64,000 nucleotides of DNA from Chimonanthus salicifolius (taxonomy: Eukaryota; Streptophyta; Magnoliopsida; Laurales; Calycanthaceae), in NCBI GenBank assembly GCA_013350335.1, contig CM023539.1, forward strand, positions 29,257,043 to 29,321,042. The letters are read 5' to 3'. Position 1 is the stretch's first letter, and each line of letters opens with the position of its first letter. Below, piece after piece: positions 35,790 through 44,531 of this stretch. The notes under the pieces are model-generated. The model saw only the letters and a list, made by a program, of their open reading frames with translations. It searched no databases and had not been told where the DNA came from. A program made the position numbers and the translations under genes.

Positions 35790-35843
35790 GTATAGAAAAA
35801 CAATAAATGACAGTAAGCAGTAAACACCATAACCTTCGGCAAG

Positions 35844-38800
35844 TGTAACGCCCCGACCCGGAGGTCGGCCCGGAGCGCTACTAAATTTTTTTTTCTTTGG
35901 TGATCCTTAATAACTCCTAACTGGGCTGGATCAATAGTTAGGCCAAGAAGTGTATGTCACACATGCTCTTTATATGTGGACTCAAACATGTACCATAAGT
36001 CTATCCATTTACAAGTACATATCATACAAAGAAATATTTTCATCACAAAAGATAATATCATACATGTCAATCCAGAGTTACTAACAGTGACATGGTGGTT
36101 CATACATGATTACAATATAATAAGTACCATTTGAGGTACTTTATACAAAACATGGTTCAAAAGAACCTACAGCCAAAATAAAATGAAATTCTCGTCTGTG
36201 GGAATCATAAGTAACCGCAACAACTTATCCATCCTAAGTTTGAAATGGAATTTCCTCCTCTACGGGTATATCTCCTGACATATGAGTGGTACAAGCTAAC
36301 CAACCCAGTGAAAAGAACATAACTATACAGTGTAATAAATATCAGGTTAGATAAATCGACATCATTTTCATAATTGTTTTATCATACCAACATATATCAA
36401 GCAATCCCTATTACTGCCGTTATCCAACGTAACACCTAGGCACTATACTGACTATAAAGCATTAAGTCCTGAAACGGTGAAAATGTAAAATCTTACAAGA
36501 ACATCTCCGACACATTTGGGCCAGTACTGACACACCTGGACCAGCAACTGACACACATGTGCCAGTAGATGCAAACTGACACACTTAGGCCAGTAATCGA
36601 CACACTTGGGCCGATAATAGTTCAGCAGTTGAGGGTACGTGGATGCAATATCAATATCATAAATTTTCATTATCAATATCCTCAGTATACAATAAACATC
36701 ATTAGTATCAATAGGTACTTTTCATAGTAGTGCATCATGTCTATGCATATGAGTGGGTTCATTAAGTCTGATCCTTGAAACCACTCATTGCATTAGATCA
36801 TCTTAACCTCATTTACTCCTACTGCAATGTTAAGTCTCCTCACCGAAAGTGTGAGGTACCGTAGTATCTGTAAAAAATAACATAAAAATACAATGAATCA
36901 TTCAGTCAAACAAAATACACAAATATATAAATAATACATCATACATTCATAGTATTTCAAATCCTTCTGTCCTATTTTCCAAAAGACTCCAAGGGAAATG
37001 GATATGAGTCTCCTAAATGAGTTACTATCCTTTTTAAATTATAATAATCAACAATATAATAAGGTGCTCAAGCTACTACACATTGTTTTCTAGAAATGAC
37101 CATGGAGACATATTGAGTTAGGCCTAGAGATATAAGATGCTCAGGCTACTACTCATATATTGAGTTAGGCCTAGAGATATAGGATGCTCATGTCACTACT
37201 CGTATAGCGAGCAGCGAAATTAATCACTCAGCTACTGATAGCTACCGAATTGCGTTTCCGCTACGCCACGGATAGAGAGTATCGGCCTAGAAGTGAATAC
37301 ATAATATAGGATTACATAATAATAGCAATGAAAGAGTTAGTATCACTTTTAATTACCAAATTGGTATAAATGTCACATCAAAACCTAGGGTCTAGATTTA
37401 ACATGGAATCCTAACTTAGATTAAGTTTCACAAGTAATTCCAGGTTCCTCAGACCAGGTACTGTGGCTTCGGAACTTCCTAGAGACTGCCTAAAATCTGG
37501 GTCTTTACAGAGCCTTCGGTACTTGTGTTTAGTCATTCGGAACTTCCGAACAGAAAGCAACGAAAACAGAAAAATCAGTAAGTCTTAGTGTGTCTCGGAA
37601 CTTACCGAGGTCTGTTCGGAGCATCCAAACAGTTCAGAACATCTAATGGGGTTCTGTAACAAGGTCTGGATAGCAGAGGCAGAAACAAACATTTGGCCTC
37701 TGAGCGCTTCGGAACACCAAACAAAAGATTAGAACTTTCGAAATCTCACCTTCGGAATTTCTTAAGGCCGATTCTCTGAACTTCCTACAGTAGTTCCGAG
37801 AGTTGTCTTCTTCATCTGTCACCTGTAAAAGTGCAGTGACAGAAGAAATAGACTAAAATACGAATCTAGAAACAGTAGGTTTTCTGAATTCATTTTTCAC
37901 ATCCTTCTGATCAAATGGATTTCTCCAATGAGTCCTCTTTAATTTAGAAATCAATTGGACCAAAAACACTGATTAAAAAAATCAGATTCAAAGGGAAAAA
38001 CCAGCAAAACACATGAAAATTCAAGTTCTCCACTAATATTCAAATCTGATCTTAGGACTCAAATCTTACCAAATTAACTTTTGTTTGATCCTAAACAGGT
38101 TAGAATTTGAAAATAAACACAATAGTTACCTTCGCTTTTGTTCTTAGGTTGAAAACCAACAATTATAAAAACTTCCACTTCAAAGCAACGGTGAAAACAA
38201 ACAGGAAAGCAGTTGTTTTGTCTTTGAAAATTTAGTGAAGAATTCCACTTGAAATGGCCTGAATTTATAGGCAATAGAGGTAGGGTGGTAGGCTTCCATA
38301 CAGGGCATGGAGTGACCACATCACTCTGCAAGCTACGATCATAGCTTGCATGATTCAATGCTCATGCACCTGCTTCATCGCATTATCTGCAACGCAGGTA
38401 TTTTGCATATTTTTTTATTTTTATATGTTAGTCCTCGAATTCTTATATTGCATTTTAACCTTTCTTCATTTAATTCCAATATTTAACTATTAAAGGATTT
38501 AATTAATTTAATCTATCTTAACCAAAATGTTGGGTTTTAAAAAATCTACATATCATAAAATTTTAGAGATTTATATTTTATGAAAATTAAATGATTTAAA
38601 CAAAAATCACATTTATCACTATTCCCTTAATTCAATTTATATTTATTTAAAGGATTTAAAACCATTATTTTCAAAATCTGAAAAATATAAAATAATGAAT
38701 TAAAACATAATTTAATAACACATACTTTCTTAGAATTTTCTCAGCTCTAAAATTGCTTAAAATAATTATTTTTTAGTTTTTCAGAACTTTTCGGTTTAGT

Positions 38801-39118
38801 TAAATAACATTTTTCTGAAATTGAAAATAAAATAAAACACTCATTAATCTCAGAATTTAAATCTTAAAATAGAGAAATTAATTTCACCCAATCAACAATC
38901 AAACACTTATAAGATAATAAAATAATACAGTCTATGGCAAATTACCATTTTGCCCCTCCAACTTAAATGAGTTGGATCAACGAGTTATCGAGCTCTGATT
39001 GGGCCGATCTTAGACTTTTCACAAAGCCCTAACTGTAATCCTCATGATTAATAGGTCAAAATATGATTTATTAAAATAAATCATATTAATTAAGCTAAAT
39101 TCGAGTTAGGGTATTAGA
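35844..39118 (-). mobile_element. 3' LTR of the chromovirus at 35844-47754
   Basis: Inverted, the LTR starts TCTAATACCCTAACTCG (TG start mutated to TC), directly after the polypurine tract TTTGAGGAGGGTAGGA, and ends GGTCGGGGCGTTACA at 35844. It matches 44532-47754 along its length, with scattered differences and small indels. It has a 22 bp tandem repeat at 36500-36612 and a cluster of TTCGGAACTTCC motifs at about 37455-37800. A strong splice donor (GCGAAG|GTAACTATTG) and acceptor (CACTTTTACAG|GTGACAG), inverted near 38127 and 37823, are both conserved in the other LTR. Confidence 0.9.
36500..36612 (-). repeat. ~22 bp tandem repeats in chromovirus LTR
   Basis: Five or six degenerate copies of GACACACTTGGGCCAGTA are separated by a few bases. 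The same array is present in the other LTR at about 45178-45292, so it predates the element's insertion. Confidence 0.8.
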
Positions 39119-39134
39119 TCCTACCCTCCTCAAA
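39119..39134 (-). other. Polypurine tract of the chromovirus
   Basis: The inverted sequence TTTGAGGAGGGTAGGA sits between the end of the chromodomain region and the 3' LTR and is preceded by TTTCGGGACAAAATTTC, a usual companion of this tract in plant Ty3 elements. Confidence 0.75.
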
Positions 39135-39174
39135 GAAATTTTGTCCCGAAATTTAAAATAAACCTCATTCCTTT

Positions 39175-39573
39175 TTACTCCGTGAATAGACTAGGGTACA
39201 GCCTCCGCATTGTTGACTCTTGTTCCCACATCATATGTTGAAGGTCACGATGTTGCCACAACACTTGTACTAGTGGTATGGACTTTCTTCTGAGTACTTG
39301 AGTCTGAGATCCTTGTATCTCTACTGGTACTTCTTTAAATGTTAGATCTTTTGAGACTTCAATGTCCTCGTAACTCAACACAATGGATGGATCAGGCTCG
39401 TATTTTTTCAACATAGATATATGTAATTTATTATGTATTCTTGCCATAGTCTGAGGGTGATCAAGTTGATAGGTTACTTCCCCTATTATCTTCAAAATTT
39501 CAAAAGGTCCAACATATCGAGGTGATAGTTTTCCCTTGCGACCAAACTGTTGTACTCCATCACGTGGTGCCAC
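39175..39573 (-). pseudogene. Integrase C-terminus and chromodomain (Ty3 chromovirus)
   Basis: This open piece of 132 codons ends at a genuine-looking stop. It begins with the integrase C-terminal GPF module (FGRKGKLSPRYVGPFEILK), continues through LHISMLKKYEPDPS and ends in a chromodomain-like tail (IPLVQVLWQHRDLQHMMWEQ...MRRLYPSLF). In chromoviruses this tail binds modified histone H3 and steers integration. The usual EATWE motif reads HMMWE, so the fold is probably damaged. Integrase frames upstream are broken, so the protein cannot be made as a unit. Confidence 0.88.
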
Positions 39574-40598
39574 ACGTAAGAATACTCATTCACCGACTAA
39601 ACTCCAAAGGTCTCCACCTGTTATCAGCATAACTCTTCTGTCTGCTTTGGGGTGTCTTGAGACGTTGTCTTATCACTTCAACTTATTCAAACGTCTCTCG
39701 TACCAAGTCTGGACCCAACAGTGCCTTGTCTCTTACTTCTATACAACATAGAGGTGACCTGCAGGGCCTACCATACAGGGTTTCATAGGGTGTCATTTGT
39801 ATACTAGAGTGATAACTGTTGTTGTATACAAATTCATTTAAAGTTAAATGGTCTTCCCAACTTCCCTACATATCCATGACACATGCCTTTAGCATATCCT
39901 CCAAAGTTTGGATAGTTCTCTCTGATTGACTATCACTCTGATGGTGAAAAACAGTGCTAAAACATAGTTTAGCCCCCATTTCTCCCTGTAGTCCTTGCCA
40001 AAATCTTGACACAAATCTAGGGTCTCTATCAATACAATAGAAACATGTACCCCATGTAATCTGATTAAATCCTTTATATACATTCTACTCAGGATAGTCA
40101 AAGAATCATTCTTTTTAATAGGCAGGAAATTGGCTGATTTTGTTAATCGATCAACTACTACCCAAATAACATCATTCTTCTTGGAAGACTTTGGAAAACC
40201 TGTCACAAAGTCCATAGCAATATGTTCCCATTTCTATTTGGCCACTTGAAGAGGTTGCGTCTTTCCATTAGGTCGTTGATGTTCAACTTTAATCTGTTGA
40301 CATGTTAGACATTTAAATAAGAAATCTGCTAATTCCCATTTCATACCTTTCAACTAGAGTAGTCATCACAGATCATGATACATCTTTGTACCACCAGGAT
40401 GTACTGTAAATCGAGAACAATTAAAGTGATTGAGTACTTTTTCTCTGCATTCATTCGATTTCGGCACAAATAGTCTGTCCTTGAAAGTCACCTCCATCAG
40501 CCCTGCTTCTGGATCATTCTATTGTCCTTCTATTACTAGTCAGACTATTTCGGGCTGCAGAACCAAGTTCTGAATTCTTGTTGGCCCGTTTCCTTCGA
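39574..40598 (-). pseudogene. Integrase zinc-binding and catalytic core remnants
   Basis: The open piece at 39889-40215 reads MDFVTGFPKSSKKNDVIWVV and VDRLTKSANFLP, the start of the Ty3 integrase catalytic core with the first acidic residue in MDFVTG. The usual VSDRDPRFTS region is degenerate (VLIETLDLCQDF). Fragments of the remaining core (YNNSYHSSIQMAPYE-like, MVDPAG region) lie at 39730-39880, out of frame. The H2C2 zinc-binding region lies around 40260-40480 with several stops. The enzyme would insert element DNA into the genome; it is inactive here. Confidence 0.82.
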
Positions 40599-40889
40599 TC
40601 AGCTCCAGATCATAATCAGATAAGATTTCCAACATCTTCCATTGTACAAGAATGCCATACATGTTATATTGCCATGTGACTTCCTACTTAAGGCATCTGC
40701 CACCACGTTAGCATTTCCTCGATGGTAGGAGAGACTGAAATCGTAATCTCCCAGATATTCCATCCATCCCCGTTGTCTCATATTCAGATCCTTCTGGCTA
40801 AACAAATATTTGAGACTATGGTGATCAGAAAATACATTAAATTTCTCACCATACTGGTAATGCCTCCAAAGTTTTAAATTTGAAGACAA
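40599..40889 (-). pseudogene. Ty3 RNase H fragment
   Basis: The open piece includes [38 protein letters not shown] and [16 protein letters not shown]. These are the conserved C-terminal RNase H signatures of Ty3 elements ([27 protein letters not shown]). RNase H removes the RNA strand during reverse transcription. The N-terminal half is out of frame at 40890-41160. Confidence 0.87.
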
Positions 40890-41166
40890 CAGCTGCTAGT
40901 TCCAGGTCATGAGTTGGTAATTTTGCTCATGTCCTCTCAGTTGTCTCAAACCGTAAGCCATTACATTTCCTTCCTACACTAAAACACATCCCAAACTAAA
41001 TTTAGAAGCATCACAATATACATCATAACCTCGTCCTTGTTAAGGTACTATTAGCACCAGAGAGGTGGTCAATTTCTCCCTCAAATCCTAAAATACATTT
41101 TCACAAAACATCACTCCATTCAAACTTGACATTTGTCCTCGTTAATTGGGTCATTGAAACAACAAT

Positions 41167-42230
41167 CTAGGAAAGGTGCGTGATAAATTTCCTATAATAC
41201 CAGGCTAATCCCAAAAAGCTTCGAATTTCAAACACATTCTTGGGGTTTTCCCAATTTTTCACTGTTTTTACCTTTACTAGATCTACTGAGATTCCTTCTA
41301 TAGACACTACGTGTCTAAAAGATTGCACCTGAGTTAACCAAAACTCACATTTGCTCAGTTTAGCGTATAGTTGGTGATCTCTAAGGGTCTGAAGAACAAT
41401 GCGTAGATGACGCTCATGTTCTTCCTTAGATGAAGAATATATCAAAATAGCATCTATGAAGACTATCATAAATTCCCTCAGTTACGGTCGGAAGACACGA
41501 TTTATTAGATCCATAAACATGGTTGGTACATTGGTTAACCCAAACGGCATTACCAAATCTCATACAAACCATACTGCGTTCTGAAAGCAGTCTTATGAAT
41601 GTCATCTTCCCGAATCTGCAACTGATGATATCTCGACCTCAAATTGATTTTAGAGAAACATTTTGATCCTCTCAATAAATCAAAGAGATCATCTATCCAA
41701 GGCAATGGATACTTGTTAATTATAGTTACCTGGTTGAGTCGTTGGTAATCTAAACACATTCTCATCGATCCATCTTTCATTTTCACAAAAGAATGGGTGC
41801 GCCCCAAGGCGAATTACTTTGTCGAATAAAACCAAATTTGAGAAGCTCTTCTAGCTGTGAGCTAGCTTTTTCTATTCTGCTGGCGCCATCCGGTAAACCC
41901 TAAACCCTAAACCTTAAATCCTAAACCCTAAACCCTAAACCCTAAACCCTGCTTAGCTGGCGCCATCCGGTAAGGTGCCATGGAAATAGGAGATGTTCCT
42001 AGCTGTAAATCAATAATAAATTCTATCTCTCGACTTAGAGGTAGCCCAGTTAAATGGTCAAGAAACACATCCATAAACTCACACACCACCCGAGGTACAT
42101 CAGACTATACACCACCTACATCTTCCCACCCCATGCTAGACACCACACTACTAGAATACGCCCTAAGACCAAAAAATTTACTTCTCATCCTTTTGTAAGG
42201 TATTAAACCTCTCTATGAACCCTTCATTGG
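41167..42230 (-). pseudogene. Ty3 reverse transcriptase, split by a telomeric repeat
   Basis: The N-terminal part (FLDHLTGLPLSREIEFIIDL, SPISMAPYRMAPA) lies at 41956-42080. Then comes the telomeric insertion, then [13 protein letters not shown], the open piece 41550-41807 ([34 protein letters not shown]), and the piece 41167-41469 with FIDAILIYS and FLGLAWYYRKFI. Two of the catalytic aspartates are lost: DLRSGYHQ has become NLRSRYHQ and FIDDILIYS has become FIDAILIYS. Several frameshifts and stops are present, so the enzyme is dead independently of the insertion. Confidence 0.9.
41879..41973. repeat. Interstitial telomeric repeat (CCCTAAA)n with 18 bp flanking duplication
   Basis: About seven and a half copies of the plant telomere repeat CCCTAAA, two of them mutated (CCTTAAA, TCCTAAA), run from 41897 to 41949. 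They are bracketed by two identical copies of GCTGGCGCCATCCGGTAA (41879-41896 and 41956-41973), which on the minus strand encode YRMAPA of the RT. A six-base filler (GCTTAG-like) separates the array from the right copy. Excising one copy plus the array restores the RT motif in sequence. Confidence 0.95.
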
Positions 42231-42369
42231 TTGAAGAGACCCCAAAACTTCTCCTTTGAGAACAATCAATCAAAATTTGATAAACTGACAACCAATCCAT
42301 GCCTAAGGTGATGTCAAAGTCCATCATTTCTAAGATTAGAAACTCATAGGACAAATCTACACCGCAAAA

Positions 42370-42594
42370 TCATAAAATGCATGACTTGCATTTTTGGTTT
42401 ACTAACGCCTTTTTACCCAAAGGTGACACTACCATCAATAGGTTATTTACTCTTATCGGTTGCAAATCTAATTTATCATAGTAAGATCTAGAAATAAAGG
42501 AATGTGAAGCACCAATATCAAAAAGTACTCGTGCCAAATAACTGAAAATGGTTAGTGTACCTTCCATCACTTTATTCTCCATCGGCTCTTCCAT
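42370..42594 (-). pseudogene. Ty3 aspartic protease fragment
   Basis: The piece reads VLFDIGASHSFIS, matching the retropepsin active site (LFDSGASHSFIS) with S replaced by I next to the catalytic D, then SPLGKKALVNQKCKSC, where plant Ty3 elements have TPLG...V...C. The protease would cut the Gag-Pol polyprotein. Frames on either side are broken. Confidence 0.87.
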
Positions 42595-42779
42595 CTGAGT
42601 CCCAATTGTGTAGACTCTCCCCTAAGTGGTCTGAGGACGTCCTTGTCCCCTTCCCTGTCTGTTCCATGGTGGTCCATTCCTAGGTGCCACCGAGCCTCTA
42701 GAAGTTTGTTAAGAACCTCTGCCAAAAGTTGATTGTGCAACAAATAGAGCTGGCCCCGTATTTTGTGAGGATACAAATC

Positions 42780-43713
42780 TGCCAAGATAAGGGCAATCCC
42801 TAAGGATATGTCCTGCTTGCTTGCAGTGGTAGCAAGTCTTTTCCCTTCATATTGGGCAAGTCCTGGTTGTATGCCCTGGATGGTTGCAAAAATAACACAC
42901 CAGTTGTCGTGTATCAGTTTGGCTTGTCTGTCCTGCTGTAAGTTGGTTTTTCTTAAAGAATAGCCTCTTTTGGGTGAACTTGGACTTCTTATTGGAAGAG
43001 GGTTTCTGGAAACTTTCGGTACTCCTATTGGTGGTGTCTACGGCTTCCACCTTTGAAGCCGCTTGATGATCTCCTCCAAGGTGTTGAAAGTCAGCCCAGC
43101 CACTTGCCATTGTAGAAATGGTCGAAGTCCATTTTCAAAGTGTTGAATCTTCTCCGCTTCATTTACAGTTATCCAAGGCACATACTGTATTAGTTCAATA
43201 AATCTTATGGCATATTATGCCACCGTATCAGACGCTTGTTGGATGTTGAGAAATTGTCTTTTTTCTTTTGCTTCCTACGCCTTTTTAGGGTAGTAACAGG
43301 TGAGGAAAGCAGCTGGAAACTCTTCCCAAGTCGTTCGTGATTACGAACCAGACTCATTGCCTCCCACCACTCGTAGACATTTTCCTCCAGTTGATAGCCT
43401 GCCAATGTTATTCGCAGATCATCTGTAATGGCCAGAGTATTGAGGATCCGGTCAATCTGGGTGATCCAGTTCTTTGCCGCACTTGGGTCTTTGATTCCCA
43501 AAAAGCTTGGCGCGTTCAACCGATTGAATTTCTTCAGAGCCGTGTGGCTTTCTCTTCTGGAGTCCTAACGGGTGGATGTCCCGTATCCTCAGCAATCCTC
43601 TGGAATGCCTCCATTACTATGCGCACAGCCTTATAGGGTACATCTTGATTGACACGGGGTTGAGGACTTGTCCTCCTTCCTCAGCCTCTAGTATTTCCGA
43701 ATGGTCCTGACAT
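42780..43713 (-). pseudogene. Ty3 gag (capsid and zinc knuckle)
   Basis: A frame beginning MSGPFGNTRG at 43713 continues, with stops and shifts, into the capsid piece at 43205-43519 (FLGIKDPSAAKNWITQIDRI, ITLAGYQLEENVYEWWEAM), the Retrotrans_gag family core. The piece at 42847-43110 carries a basic region and an intact CCHC zinc knuckle CYFCNHPGHTTRTC; a further knuckle-like stretch lies just downstream. Gag forms the virus-like particle and packages RNA. Confidence 0.88.
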
Positions 43714-43950
43714 TTTCCTGTCATTCACATTCATAAATATCACTAATTATTCGAAAAAAATTATCAAGATAGACCATATGAGTTGTGTAAATTATAAACA
43801 TGCGTCTAACATAAAAGTAAACGTAACTCAGGTTTTATTTATATACATGAGTTGGTAGGGTTTGTAAAACCCTTAGTACAACACACACATATATACATAT
43901 TGATAGCTTTTACAATCGTTTCTCCTATCCCTTCCCCTACAATCCCCTTT

Positions 43951-44496
43951 CTAATCATCTGCAGAGGACTCCACATCAGCATCATAATTGAATAAGATGT
44001 TGTCAGGACATGCAGCTGACATATGTCCCAACACTCCACAGGTTAAGCATGACATTATTCATGGACCTCCAATGTAAGGACAGTTGGTCCTGTCCCTTCC
44101 ATGCCCACAAAATCCACATACTAGGCATATAAAGTTGATGGTCTAAGGGCAGTAGGTGTCATAGTGCCCTTCCTGATTGCATTGTCCACAAACATACGCC
44201 ATCATGTCGTCAGCATTAGGGGTAGATGATGTACATTTGAGCGAACCTGTTTGCCCTACAGGCGATGACTCCTCTAAATCTATGAATACTCCAAGATTTT
44301 CATTTTGGACACCAGAGTCGCCGGTGGATGAATCTAGTACTATTGGGCAGCTGGGGGTTTCCTTGTCCCATATCTCAATATATTCCTCGTTACTTGACAT
44401 ATCTGTGTAACACAATTCATCAATATTGTTAGATGATGTTAATAACATATACAGTTCTAATCCAAAAATAGGTTCTAAGCATGCATTATCCATCAC
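43951..44496 (-). pseudogene. Extra multi-zinc-knuckle ORF between PBS and gag
   Basis: One frame from ATG at 44496 reads, past two stop codons (44143 and near 44049), to a stop at 43951. It encodes an acidic N-terminus (EEYIEIWDKE and neighbours) followed by three CCHC modules at roughly residues 100-180: CGQCNQEGHYDTYC (canonical), CLVCGFCGHGRDRTNC (spacing altered) and CLTCGVLGHMSAAC (canonical). It then ends in an acidic tail (DADVESSADD). It starts about 20 bases after the PBS and is separated from gag by about 240 bases. That frame and knuckles persist past stops indicates it was once a protein. Its role is unknown; nucleic-acid binding is the natural guess. A related decayed ORF sits at 16165-16590. 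Confidence 0.7.
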
Positions 44497-44516
44497 AGTC
44501 CTAGAGTTTCAGCCAA

Positions 44517-44528
44517 CGCTCGATACCA
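44517..44528 (-). other. Primer-binding site of the chromovirus
   Basis: The inverted sequence TGGTATCGAGCG, a slightly changed form of TGGTATCAGAGC, follows the 5' LTR end after GCT. It gives the element's orientation. Confidence 0.85.
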
Positions 44529-44531
44529 AGC

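Noticed and set aside
41897..41949. Chromosome end or assembly junction at telomere repeats
   Set aside because: RT coding sequence continues on both sides in register and an 18 bp duplication flanks the tract, so it is an interstitial insertion.
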